Shown piece by piece: positions 43,241 to 54,585 of a stretch of 64,000 nt of DNA; position 1 is the stretch's first letter, and each line of letters begins with the position of its first letter. The notes beneath the pieces are model-generated. The model worked only from the letters and a program-made list of their open reading frames with translations. It did no database searches and was not told the origin of the DNA. The stretch is from Tupaia tana (taxonomy: Eukaryota > Chordata > Mammalia > Scandentia > Tupaiidae), in assembly GCA_026018925.1 (NCBI GenBank), contig JAKSZU010000006.1:127363592-127427591 (forward strand), read 5' to 3'. The translations under genes and the position numbers were made by a program.

Positions 43241-44596
43241 TTCGTTTCTTTAAACTTCAATTGTGCACATGACCCACAAACCTTCCACAAAGTTCCTAGA
43301 ACCCAAAGAATATTGGAAGCCATTTTCCTCCCTTCTTTTTCTCTCATTTTCCTTCTCTGTTCTCTCTTTGTTTCTTTCCTGCTTCTGCCGCAGGCAACTC
43401 TTTGTTGGTAATACTGGACCTCCTGTGCACACAGGTATCCTGTTATTAATTACGATTGGGTTCAGCCCAGCAGAGCTAAATTACTTTCATAAGGCCACGT
43501 CAGTACAGAATGAGTCACCAGCACGCTGAGCTCTGCTCCTTCCTCCCCAGGCTCTGCTCCGTGGTTGGATACAGCTGCTGTCCTATTCTTAGAGGTTAGA
43601 GAGTTGCTGAAGAGTCACCAAGACAGCAACCTTGCATATCTTATTGATTGTCTTCCCTCCAGGATCCCAGAAATGAACACATTGGTATCCATAGTGAATT
43701 CATTGGTTCATATTGGGACAAAGAAATATGTCCTATTGACTCTGTCTCTGGCTCTACTACTCAAATCTGTTTCTTTTCTATTAGTTCTAGGCCCATTCTC
43801 TCTTTTTCTCTCAGTTCTCTTTTTTTAAATGCTTCCCCCTCTCTCTGCCATTTTCCTTCTCTTTGTTCTACCCTGTGACATCTACCATCTCCACTCCATC
43901 TTCATTCTTCTCATCTCCTCCTTCTTTCCATTCCATTCAAAAATAATGTGAATGATATTAACAACAATAAGCAGTTGCCTGCTGATTGTACTGCGGGAAC
44001 ATGGAGTACTTTCCATCAGTGATCACAGGTGGCTTCCCAAGCCCTGCCAGCCTGGTGGCTGAGCTGTTGGGGCACAGTGAGCCAGGTGGGAGAGTGGGTG
44101 GTACCCAGCAAGCCGCCCACTGGAATCATTCCACCACCAATCCTTTTCACAATGAAATGTCTAATATACTCAAAGGCATTGTATTAATAGTTTAAGTTTA
44201 AACACTAAGTTTCTGTTGCTGATGCACTCCAAGCCAATCACAGTACTGTTGAGAACGGAAAATTCTCAAATTCAGTCTATGGAGGTAAAAAAAAAAAAAA
44301 AAAAAAAAATGAGACTGACTTGATATTTTAACAAAGACTGTGACATCATCTCTCAATTTTATGTCTGCTCACTTTCTGTCCTACAAATAAATAGGCTTGC
44401 ATTTTTCAGAGCAATGTTGTAACACACATATGCTGAAAATTACACTGGAATGCCCAATGAAGTTTGCATCCACCCAGACAGAAGATCTGGTGGAGATACA
44501 CACTATAATTAATTCAGGAGTGCAAATTCTTACCTTTTCATATATAGCAATTTGAGAACTCAGAGGCATAATTACCTCAAACTCTATTTATTTTCA
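43241..44596. other. single-copy DNA, candidate conserved block 43420-43560; A-run 44288-44309
   Basis: A pyrimidine-rich stretch at 43320-43400 precedes 'gattgggttcagcccagc' and 'gtcaccagcacgctgagc' (43450-43535), the most GC-balanced part. Frames over 43205-43878 are short, overlapping and lack known domains; I do not call a gene. Confidence 0.35.
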
Positions 44597-44652
44597 TTTA
44601 TTTATTTATCTTTTCTTGAGAGATTTTTGCTATAGGGGGCATGTGCTTCAAA
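44597..44652 (-). mobile_element. SINE 3'-end fragment
   Basis: TTTATTTATTT then 'gagatttttgctataggg' and 'gcatgtgctt'. Only the element's 3' end remains, as expected from strong 5' truncation. Confidence 0.7.
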
Positions 44653-45357
44653 CTAATTCTGTTTTCCTCTTCTCGTTTATATTTACCCAATATTTTTATT
44701 TAATATTTTTATCATTCTTAGCATACTTGTATTTTGTTGTTGTTGTAAGCCACTTTGAATCCTTTGTGGAGCAATATGTTTTAAAAGAAACAAATAAATG
44801 AAGCAATAAACTGTGTCTTTATCCAATCATCTATACCATATGTCTTGATCTGTAATCTCATTTTTAGCTCATAGATTTTTTTCATGTCACTGCCTCATTC
44901 ATAATTTGAGAGTATTTGACTGAAAAATATCATTATGAGATGATGAACAAGCTTCATCTCATCAGGGTTATACAAGTCTTCTTAATCTAAATTCATATAC
45001 ATAAAGAAAAGATTTGGAAAAATACCAACACAAAATAGATATTTATTGGCTACTATTCTAACCTAAGTATTCTGGCTCAAAAATTCTTGTTTTGACATGA
45101 ACTATCCAGATGTGGTAATATTTCCAGCTAAGTTCAACTTCAAGGTATGAATAAAATCAGCACTATTGTCAGTCTGACCTCTGTTTGTTCACAGCTCTGC
45201 TAATAATCAAATTCATCACAAGGAAGAAGGTTTTCTCACAACCTATTGGAAGTTTCTATTATCCACTGAAGCTCTGACCTGAACAATTCATCAATATCTG
45301 TGGGCTGAAGCAGAGAATCTTACTTACATCTCTTTCTTCTATATGTATTTTTCATAT
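44653..45357. other. single-copy AT-rich DNA
   Basis: Nothing recognised. Confidence 0.4.
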
Positions 45358-45589
45358 TTACCAGAGGGCACATGCAAACAGAGAGAGAGAGAGAAATTGA
45401 GGAAGCACCCTCCAAGGGGAGAGCTCATACTACAAGACCATCTCCTCCATTTCTCCTTCCTTTCAGGATTTTGTGCCTGCACCCACATGCATCCAGTGTG
45501 TTTCTCAAGCCACCGGGTGTGAGACTTGAACCACACACTCAGCCATGTGAGATCCAGCCACCTTAACCACCACACCACCAGTTGGCCTG
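45358..45589 (-). mobile_element. SINE (type C)
   Basis: 'accagagggcacatgcaaac', GA tract, 'ggaagcaccctccaagg', 'gacttgaaccacacactcagcc', head 'caccagttggcctgc'. Confidence 0.82.
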
Positions 45590-45790
45590 CTCTTCTACAT
45601 TTTTTAGAAGCTGAGCCTTTTTCACCACAAAGATCCAGTACTTAGCAACATCTCTGTCCTGAGGCAGGCCTTGGGGTCTGTGGTCAGGTGGTCTGATTAC
45701 AATCCTAGGCTTCCATTTGTCATCCGTCAACTGCAAGGCAACCTGCTAAAACCCTATGCACTGGAATTTTTTTCAGTAAAACAGAAATAA

Positions 45791-46055
45791 GGGAACAGCA
45801 GATGGAGTGGTAGTTAAAGTATTGGATTCCCACATGGCCAACTGCGGTTTGAATCCTGGACCCAGAAGCTTGAAACTTATACTTGGTGCATGTGTATGTG
45901 TGCCCTAAATCCCAAGAGGAACATAGAGGAGAAGGGACTGTGGCATGGCCATCACCCCTAGGGGATAATTTCTTGCTTTCTGTCACTCTGTCTCTCTAGT
46001 GAGTGCACACACTCAGTAGCAAAAATCTCTCAAAAAATAAAAAACACAAAAAAAT
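45791..46055 (+). mobile_element. tRNA-derived SINE (type A)
   Basis: 'ggaacagcagatggagtggtag', 'cggtttgaatcctgg', body, 'actcagtagcaaaaatctctc' and an A-rich tail. Confidence 0.9.
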
Positions 46056-46439
46056 AGTTCATAGAAATTTAAAGCAATGCTTAGGATATAGGAAACACTT
46101 AATAAGTTATAAATATTAGTCCATGAATGGAACAATTAAATTTCTCTGTAGCTGTATGAAATAATTGCTGAATTATATGTCTGTATCTCTGAAATTCTAA
46201 GGGATGTCTGGAGAAAGGTCCTCTTTAGTAACTGCTGGTTATCACTGCTGGCATCATCAGATCTTTGAAAACGCCTTCCTAGGCATGCATCAAGAGCTGA
46301 GTCTGTTAAGTTCAACCTTGCTCCAGCTATGGCCGGTGTCTCAACAGTAATAACTTTTCATTGTGTTTCATAATCAATGAACCATACATATGGACAACCC
46401 TTATGCACACGTACGCACACAGAATAGCAACAAGGTCAG

Positions 46440-46660
46440 CAGGATTTGCCATCAGGCCTAGGCTGGGCTTCCCCATTCTATTTATTAGGTAAGTATTTGA
46501 GCAAGTTAAACTCGTTAAGCCTCAATTTTGTCTTATAAAATAGGGGTAATACCTACCATGAGGGCTGGTAGTTACAAAAATAAATAACACAATGTGCATT
46601 CATCAATTAACCTTGTGTCTGACATATATAAAGCATACATTGAGTAGAAGCTCCTTTATT
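46440..46660 (+). mobile_element. MIR SINE
   Basis: 'tgagcaagttaaactcgttaagcctc', 'aaaataggggtaatacctacc', 'ccttgtgtctgacatatataaagc'. Confidence 0.7.
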
Positions 46661-48940
46661 ATCATAACCATCAACTCAAATTCTGAGAAATTTTTCATTA
46701 AGAGAAAAAGAAATAACATTGGTTACAAAATTGTTTTTCTTACATAAAAAAGTTTAGGAGTTTCAGTTTTTAGAGAATTCCCGATGTTGAGTTGCCATCT
46801 AGCATGCCCTAGAACCTAAAATCTCGATAAATTCACACTAATTGTATTGTGGGTAAAAGCTCAAAATACTAATTAGGTAAGGAGCTGTCATGATTTTTCC
46901 AGATGACTGGGTTAGAGTGACTGGTTGTTCAGGTGGCTTTATTATTTATAGTGGTAATAATTATTAAACTCTTTAACGTCCTGTAATTACAAAAAAAAAG
47001 CTTCCAATGAAATGCCACTTCAAAACGATTTTTCTTTTTGTTTATGAATTCAGTTTCTTTGTTCTCCATCAAGCACAGTCCATAGATGTCGGTACTCATA
47101 ATGATCCTTCTTCTCATGCACCTTTTGCTTTGAACGAGTTCTTCCAGTGCATTTGGTTGGAAGATAATAGACCTGTATAATATTTGTATATGTCTTTGAA
47201 AGAAGGGAAGGGATGTACAAGGGGAAAATTGCAGGACCTCAATACATACAACCCAAAGGAAATATGGGTAAAGGAGATTTTATTGGCAGCCTAACATCCT
47301 ATGAAAGATTCATCAGCCTGAGTGTGTTGAAGAAGGGGACCTTGGCCCTTTAAATGAATCTAACAGGCAATGTAAGGACAAATCAGAAAATCACAACCAA
47401 ATCTCATCCAGAGGGAAATATCTGAATATAAAGGAGGCCAAGTGAGGCTGTGGAGAAGTACATAAAGGAAATGGAATGTAATCAAGTCTTTCTGGATATT
47501 TTCCAGGCTAAATTCTGTGCTATTGTGGCAGTGATATCATTAGTCATTTGTATAGCTACAAATTTGATACTCACTCAGTGTACATTTATTTCTTAAGCCA
47601 ACCTACACTAGCTCCTTGTTTCATTTTGCAGATATTTTTGTAAGTTTTTGTCAATCTCTGGTTTGAAGATTTAGTCTCTCTGTAAAATTCTGGAAGACTG
47701 TTCAGATGCTTTGACAGGGGGTGGCGGGGGGTAGCTCTATTTTTACCTGCCATCAAAGTAGCCAGATATTTCGGCATTCTGTTTTCAATGCGTAATAACG
47801 TCATTCAACAAGTCTTTCATTCAACATGCATTTCTGAATGCCTACTAGTGTCTTATGCCTGTCATTACGAATGAAACCAAGCGTAATAGGATCCCTACCC
47901 TATTATTCCAAGGCTGAAGCCTTTCCTGAGAGTCTTGATGTTTTCAGAAATGCATATTGTCTTCTTGCCAACTACTTCAAACATTGTTCACCTGGTGTGA
48001 GTTGGAGAAACTTTCAATCCATCTTCATCACCCTGACCCAGACTGTCAGAGTAAATAAAGCACAAGAGGAGAAATAGCTGAGAGTTTTAGAAACTGGAGC
48101 TCCAGAATGAGGATGAGAGAGTTGAAGCACTGACATGGATAATTCAGCCACCAGCTCTCTTCTCTGTTAAGTACCCAAGGGATTTGGGATCTCTCCAGAG
48201 CCTCGAGATTTCTTGTCTTAAAAGTGACCCAATAAAATAATTCTCACTCAATGAACTGCAGGAAACACAGTGCTGGTAAAGAAGCAGAATTTCTGATGAC
48301 TTTATCCTTTTCAGAGAAGAAAAGAATAGAAATACTAGATCTTTTGTGATCCTTCTGAGGTCATTAAAATTTGTTATAAAACTACTTGAGTGACAAGTAA
48401 ATGTTGGTTTTGAAGACAGACTGGAAGTCCAGGAGTGGTACTTTGGTGAAACCATAGTATTCATTCATAATGTACAAAATACTCAGTGCCTAGAGCCATT
48501 TCCCCAGTGGCATAAAGATCTTTCTTAAGTGATTCCATGGTCCTCATTATTTTCTCCAAATATGAGCTTAGTGAACATCAGTGCCTATTTATAACATAAA
48601 CATTACTGTAAAATGCCCTCTGTATGTTAGCAACTAAATGGAGATAAATGATTAATTTTTGAAGCTCTGGTTGCCACCTTGTTACAGATATTAAATTTAC
48701 TCAGTAAAATTCTAAATACCATCTTGCCTGTAAAACTCAAACTTGGAGAGTTAGAAGAAATTCTAGGTCATCGGGAGAGTTATGATGTATTTTCCTATGC
48801 TTTTCTATGCAAAAATGCATCATGACTTTCCCAATGTTCCAATAGTTTATAGGAGTTTATTCTAAGTTCAGCCTGAGACTGGTAAGATTACTGTTTCAAA
48901 TACTATTTTTTTATATTTTTATTATCATCATAATCTTCTT
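46661..48940. other. single-copy DNA, candidate conserved block 46790-47170
   Basis: 2.3 kb free of recognisable SINEs or LINEs. 46790-47170 has several TAAT cores ('actaattgtattgtgg', 'gtaataattattaaac') and balanced text around 'tccatagatgtcggtactc'. No exon called. A GGTGGCGGGGGG tract lies at 47720. Confidence 0.35.
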
Positions 48941-49540
48941 TATATTACATTGGATTACATATAACTTTACAGTGTATTACATTGCTTTTTCAAAAGGGAA
49001 TGCCATGCATGTCAGTCAGTAAAGAGACATTAATATCCCTGCTTCAACATTCAATATCTTTTCTATGTTTCCCCCAATCATTATTATTATTATTCTAATT
49101 ATTTTATAAAGCAATCACTATTTCTCATTTTGCTTGTAAAAAAACTTTGCCCATCATGAAATACTTCTCAGACGAATCCAGTTGAGAATACTATACATGT
49201 CAACATCAACAGTTAATAAGTCATATCTGTTTCTCACTAACGTCCTGCCTCTCTATTGTTCACTTGTTATCTTTCTCTATCCTCTTCTCTTCACTTCCCC
49301 CATTCCACACTGTCCTATTCTCATTAAGTACCTTCACTGCTTTTATGTCCTCCAGTTTTTGCCCTCTATCATAGAGTGCGGATAGTCGGTATATATTGAG
49401 TGGATACATACAATATCTTTCTTTCATAGCCTGGCTTACTTCACTCATCAATAGATCCTCCATATCTGACCACTTTCTATCAAATTCCAGGGTCTTGTTA
49501 TTTTTTATGGCTGAGTAGTATTCCATAGAGTATATATACT
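48941..49540 (-). mobile_element. L1 LINE 3' end, 5'-truncated, antisense
   Basis: On the minus strand: 'gaatactactcagccataaa' region (49505-49540), then 3' UTR text. The portion past 49240 toward lower coordinates is more diverged and the 3' limit is uncertain. It abuts the composite element exactly at its 5' truncation point. A minus frame at 49260-49526 is the usual L1 terminal frame. Confidence 0.75.
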
Positions 49541-50279
49541 TTTTATTTATTCATTTTTTTTTAATTATTACATTTAATCATTGCACCTCTTTACCGTGTA
49601 CAACATGGTTTTTCCCAGCATGAATACAGTGCACATTAGTCAAGACAATGATATTACCATATACATTATCATCAACAGACAACTTTTCATTTTTGTGTCT
49701 ATTGAGTGTGTTGTTTGTTCCCTGAATCCCTCCTTCCGCCCTCAATTACTCATTCCCATTACCTCTCCCATATTGTCTCTAGCATCCGCAGTTGCCTTCC
49801 CTGTTATTATACCCTCCAGTTCTTCACTTTTTTTTTTTCCCAATTATCAGCTAATAAAGTTTTTAACAATAGGGAACATAGATTCTATTCAGGGTTGAAT
49901 TAAGGGTGGGTCTCGTGCAGTTCCACAATTGTAGGTGAATCTCCATGGAAGACAGTTTCAGGAAAGCGGTTCTGGAAAGCAGAGATGATTATCAGTTGAT
50001 GCGGCACAGCATCCATCTTGTGATTACCGGGAATGGTGATGTGGGGATCTGCAGCGTGAGTCATCCTCGGGTATCTGGCTTCCTTAAGAATGGTAGAGTA
50101 GTTCTTGTTTTTCCCTGAGGTAATGCAGGGCTGGTGATCATCATCTTCTCACTGTCCATAGGCAGAGAAAATCCTCCTATACAATATATTTCTCAATTGG
50201 TTTAAGACAGCTAAAGTTTCTTTCTGTTGCTTGTGGCTTCAAGTTCTTAGTCCTAGTTTTTGGATTCAGTTTGCTGCCT

Positions 50280-50800
50280 GAGGCCGGCGGCCATGTGCAG
50301 GCACAGGCCCGGCGACCACGCGCAGGCCCAGGGGCCACGCACAGGCACAGGCCCGGCGTCCATGAGCAGGCCCGGCGGTCATGCGCTGGCCCAGCGGCCA
50401 CGCGCAGGCGCAGGCCCGGTGGCCATGCGCAGGCCCGGCGGCCACGCTCAGACCCAGTGGTAACGCGCTGGCCCGGAGGCCACACGCAGGCCCGGCGGCC
50501 ACACGCTGGCCCAGAGACCAAGCTCGGGCCCGGCGGCCACGCGCAGGCCCAGGGGCCGCACGCTGGCCCGGCGGCCACGCGCAGGCACAGGCCCAGAGGC
50601 CACACGTGGGCCCAGCGACCAAGCTCGGGCCCGGCGGCCACGTGCAGGTGCAGGCCCAGCGGCCACGCGCAGGCCCGGCGGTCACGCACTGGCCCGGCGA
50701 CCAAGTTCGGGCCCAGCAGCCACGCGCAGGCACAGCGGCGACGCACAGGACCAGCTGCCACGCACAGGCCCGGTGGCCACACGCCAGCCCCGAGTGCATG
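50280..50800 (-). repeat. GC-rich minisatellite, 19-bp unit with 25-bp variants
   Basis: Plus-strand unit is close to GGCCCGGCGGCCACGCGCA. About six units carry an extra GGCACA-like hexamer (25 bp). Roughly 24 diverged units; CpG-dense, in contrast to everything around it. Confidence 0.9.
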
Positions 50801-51028
50801 AATGTGCGTGGGATCCAGCGCCACCTCCTGCTCGCCTGCCCGCCCTGAGAAAGGAAGGTCGGCGAGCTCGGCCGTTCCGCGCCGAGCGCGCGGGACACAC
50901 CCAGCACCGGAGAGGCAGCAGGGGCTGGGCGGTCCGGGCCGCGGCACGCGAGGCAGAGCCCCAGCCGCGCAGGTCCGGCGGGCCGCGCAGGCCCGGCCCC
51001 GGCGCACAGGCCCGGCCCCGGTGCGTAC
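50801..51028 (-). promoter_or_regulatory. CpG-rich head, possible Pol II promoter of the composite element
   Basis: Nonrepetitive GC-rich DNA with many CpGs ('gccgagcgcgcgggacac', 'ggccgcggcacgcgagg') at the 5' end in element orientation, where L1 and SVA-type elements keep their promoters. Position and composition only; no defined motif set. Confidence 0.4.
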
Positions 51029-51035
51029 TCACATA

Positions 51036-51586
51036 CTATTTTTTTTAATCTAAGAGGTAAAATACAAAAATTCCTGGATAAATAATCAATTTTTTAAGTA
51101 CTTCATTAATTTGGTTATATTTTCTCCATGTTCCTAAAGTATTTGATTTAATCATAAAATATGTTTTATCTTTTTCAAGATTGCACAGTTTTTCATAGTT
51201 TAAATAATATCAAGTTTAATCAAAGTAATGTTTCTGTATTTATTCCATTTATACTGAGGATTTTACCAACTTAATGTGATTTCGAAAGGTTTCACTGAAA
51301 AACACATCAAATTAGTCTCAGGAGTAAATAGGGGCTCTCAAATTATGTGTGCCCTTTTAACTAGGATAGAAAAAGTGTTTGTCTGCAGTTTTGAGCCTTT
51401 ATTGAACCAAAATCAATAATATCTTATGTTCAGAAGTTTTTGTCTCAGAGTCATGAATTTGGAAAACATAAGGGAATATGACCTGACAGCCTTCAGTGCA
51501 TATTTTTTCTCAACTCAGGAGGCTCAATGTGCTATGTATAAGTGGCTCAGAAACAAGCAAACAAAAACAAAACAAATAAAAAATTT
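51036..51586. other. AT-rich single-copy DNA
   Basis: Nothing recognised. Confidence 0.4.
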
Positions 51587-51870
51587 AGAACCGTCCCTGC
51601 AGAACAGCAGTTAGGTGACATGCAGAGGAAACTGGATTCCACATAGCTAATCAGCGTTTGAGTCCCAGACCAAAGGCTTGACAAACACAGGATGTAGGTT
51701 TGGAAGAAAAAGAATTGAAAAGTGATACCCCTGTTGGGATGTGTTTTACCCTCTTTCTCTTTCTCTCATGCAAGCATCCATACCCTCTGGCATGAAAGAA
51801 AAGGAAAAAAAAGAAGAAGAAGAAGAAGAGAGAACAGAGAAAAGGAAAGACAAAGGCAAAGAAGGAAGAA
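51587..51870 (+). mobile_element. SINE (type C) with (GAA)n tail
   Basis: 'gaacagcagttaggtgacatgc', 'cgtttgagtcccagacc', a deletion in mid-body, 'gtgttttaccctctttc', 'ataccctctggcatg', then an AAG/GAA-rich tail to about 51870. Confidence 0.75.
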
Positions 51871-52489
51871 ATGGGAAGAATTAAATTTAGAGCAGTGATT
51901 ATTCAATTAGAATGGACAGAAGTTCTGAAATTGTATGATAAAATATGAACATATGTGGGTTGAATAAGGAGAGCACATACACATACATATTAAGTAATTT
52001 TTATATTTCAGGTCTCATTCAAAGTACTGGAATTGGAATATAATGTGAGCAAGACAGAGTTCCTGAGCTCAAGTAGTTTATATTCTTGTCAAGAAATACA
52101 GGTAATAAAACATATAAGTAAATCAGTTAATTTCAGGAATAGAGCCTGGACTTAGGTTCTAGAACCCTCATAATTTAATTCAAAGTATTAAGAACTCAAA
52201 GTCAAAGATGGACAAGAATAAGAGATGTAGAGCAATGTGAGCAAGAGCAGAAAAGACAACAGTTTTAGGCTACCAAGGATTTAGGATTACTATTGTAAAT
52301 GCAACATAAATAACAAGTGTCACAAAACGTTTCCATTTTTAAAAATTATGGGACCAAAAAATGGTTAAGGAAAACATAACCATCAGAAATAACCATAAAT
52401 AATCAAGAGAGAATCAACATTTGGAATAAAACATAACTCGATTGAAGATAGCATCTCAATGATTGAGTGGGATACAAGAACAGAGAGAA
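51871..52489. other. AT-rich DNA with an ancient repeat relic
   Basis: 52010-52150 ('gtgagcaagacagagttcc', 'ctcaagtagtttatattc') matches a common dispersed mammalian motif; family not assigned. Confidence 0.35.
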
Positions 52490-52705
52490 TTAGAAGGCAG
52501 GAAATGGTGCAGTAATAGCATACAGACCCCAGATAGAAAGGTTCTCAGTGCAAGTCCTACAGCCTCCCTGAGCACACCAGTCAGGCATATATGTGCTATG
52601 ATCCAGGCTGGCTAAGATTAGGGGTGGCTCACAGTATGATGAAGACCCTGTTGAGGTACCTGTCTAACTTTCTTTCTCTTTCTCATGGAACTCATGGAAG
52701 AAGTA
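52490..52705 (+). mobile_element. type D SINE copy
   Basis: 'ggaaatggtgcagtaatagc', 'aggttctcagtgcaagtcc', 'cagtcaggcatatatgtgc', 'aagaccctgttgaggtacc', 'ctttctctttctcatgg'. Parallels 10733-10950. Confidence 0.55.
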
Positions 52706-52711
52706 AAACTT

Positions 52712-52903
52712 TCATTTTAAAGAGTTATTTATTTAATTTTATTTGTTATTATTTTTAAATTTGTAGTATGGCATGAGGGCTCACCAGAGAGAGAGAGACA
52801 GACAGAGAGAAAGTGAGAAAGCAAGCTGTCAGGCCTGGGACCTGAACCACAGTTGGCCATGTGGAAGTCCAGTGCCTTAACCACCATGCCACCTGCTGGT
52901 CTA
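52712..52903 (-). mobile_element. short SINE (type B)
   Basis: 'agttatttatttaatttta', GA tract, 'caagctgtcaggcctggga', head 'ccaccatgccacctgctgg'. Possible imperfect TSD aagtaaaactt / aaataaaactt. Confidence 0.88.
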
Positions 52904-53039
52904 GAAATAAAACTTCTTTGAAAAAACAAGGTACACAAAGAGTTAGTGATTGAGAAGGTAGATCTGATGACTTTCCCTAGAGTACAGAAAGAAAACAAGG
53001 GCTACAAGAAAAAAAAAAGAAAGAAAGAAAAACAATGAG

Positions 53040-53700
53040 AGATTATGACATGTATCCCACTGAGTGTCAGAAGAAGGAATATTTTTAAAAGTGCAAAAGG
53101 GTTATATGTGAAGAGACATTCACTGAAAAATTTTCTGAATTGATAATGGACACACATATATATAAAATAGCAAGTTCCACATGTAGTAAGGAGTATAAAT
53201 AAGGGAGGCCCACATTTGGATATATTTTATAAAGCTACAGAATGCCAAAGACAAGAACAGAACTTTGAAGGAGCTGGGGAGAAAAGATGGGTCATTTGCT
53301 GGGAATGACAATTATACAAATAATCAGCCTCTCAATGACAACATGAAAGCCAAAAAACTGAGTACCTTCAAAGTCCAGTGAGAATGTGACTGTCAATCGG
53401 AATTGTAAATCCTGCTAAATTATCACTTCAAAATGAGGGTAAAATGAAGGCATTTTCAAAAGAACAAAAATGGAGGGAAATGACCACCAATAGACTTTCA
53501 CTAAAGGAACTTTTACATGACGTACTTCAGGAAGAAGGAAAATGATCCTATAAATATTTTACCTAAAGAACATAGATTATTGTGGTGATGGTTGAAGAGC
53601 TCTGTGAACATACTAAAAACCATTGAATTATACCCTTTAAATGAGTAAATTATGGGATATGTGAATTATAAATGAATAAGGCTATTCTTTAAGAAATCAT
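53040..53700 (+). mobile_element. L1M/HAL1-like LINE fragment, internally deleted
   Basis: 'tataaagctacagaatgccaaagac', 'gagaaaagatgggtcatttgc', 'aaatgagggtaaaatgaaggcattttc', 'acgtacttcaggaagaaggaaaatgatcc' are the early region of old L1/HAL1. It then jumps to an L1 3' UTR ('atggttgaagagctctgtgaac', 'accattgaattatacccttt'). Confidence 0.65.
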
Positions 53701-54080
53701 AAGGGACAAAGATCCTCCTTTGCAATGCAGACTGTGAGACTTTGAGAACTTGGCAAACTGAGTAATAGGACTTCTTTCTTTATCCCTAAAACTTCCTGCG
53801 GTTTAATGTGTATAGATGGTCTGGCCAAAATTATGCTACCCTGTATGTCAACTTGATATTGGAAGCCTGCCTGAGCTGCCCATGAATCAAAAAACTTTTA
53901 GTGAAAAGGTTGTTTTGTATCATAATAAATGTTTTGTGATAACCATTTTCTTTAAAATAGAGACTAAAAACTGTCTTGATGATACCAATTTTTTTTTTTT
54001 TTTTACTAAAGACAGAACTATAAAACAAGTCAGTGAAATCTTGCTTTTACCTGTTTTCCTAATAGTTCCCTCCCTTTCAT
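53701..54080. other. AT-rich DNA with a T-run
   Basis: T16 at about 53989-54004. No repeat or gene identified. Confidence 0.4.
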
Positions 54081-54098
54081 ACTGGCAATTAATATTTT

Positions 54099-54186
54099 TT
54101 AAAGAATTACTGTATTTAATTTTATTTAGTATTATTATCACTTTTTCAATTTGACCAGAGAGAAAGGGACACAGAGAGAGAAAGGG

Positions 54187-54218
<32 letters not shown>

Positions 54219-54300
54219 GCCACCAGGTCTGGGACTCAAACCATGGTCAGTCTTGTGGAAGCCCAGTGCTCCAACCTCCATGTCACCTGCTGGTCCTCAC
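54099..54300 (-). mobile_element. short SINE (type B) with perfect 18-bp TSD
   Basis: 'aaagaattactgtatttaa', 'ttgaccagagagaaaggga', an A28 run inside the GA tract (54192-54218), 'gccaccaggtctgggactc', head 'tcacctgctggtcc'. TSD actggcaattaatatttt is perfect at 54081-54098 and 54301-54318. Confidence 0.94.
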
Positions 54301-54585
54301 ACTGGCAATTAATATTTTATTTATTTTTACTATTTCTGTTTAATATCATGGAAAACCTTGATCCTGGTTAAACTCAGATATCTGCTTCATATATATAGAT
54401 ATGGAATGTGTATGTACATGTGTGTATCAGCACGTCTATAACATATGTACATATAGAAAAAGTCTTCAAAATGTTTATGGAAAATGCATATTGTGGAAGT
54501 AATCCAAAATAAAAATATTATGAATCAGTAGTTTGAGTGTAGTAGTAAGAACGTGTCATCAAGTTATGAAAAAACTTTGGAAATG

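Larger units (their letters stand above)
49541..51028 (-). mobile_element. composite VNTR + L1 3' UTR element
   Basis: In element orientation (minus strand): a GC- and CpG-rich head (51028-50801); a minisatellite of about 24 units, mostly 19 bp with some 25 bp (50800-50280); about 430 bp of unclassified sequence (50279-49840); an A-run (49838-49828); then an L1 3' UTR (49824-49556) ending in an A-rich tail with AATAAA (about 49541-49560). The L1 part matches the three other L1 3' ends here. The rest could be the 5' UTR of this host's L1 with ORF1/ORF2 removed, or a nonautonomous composite retrotransposon built like SVA/LAVA. The open frames across the minisatellite exist only because it lacks stops. 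Confidence 0.65.

Noticed and set aside
43205-43878. Cluster of overlapping frames, possible exon
   Set aside because: Driven by pyrimidine-rich DNA; frames overlap out of phase, no domain and no paired splice sites that I could defend.
47720-47735. G-rich tract as a G-quadruplex
   Set aside because: Only one short G cluster with too few separated G-triplets; not convincing.
50280-50800. CRISPR-like regular repeats
   Set aside because: Units are contiguous and diverged, with no spacers; mammalian context.
50177-51007. 276-residue open frame on the minus strand
   Set aside because: It lies on the GC-rich 19-bp minisatellite; other frames over the same block are also open, composition is W/A/G/P/C/R repeats, and no domain is seen.
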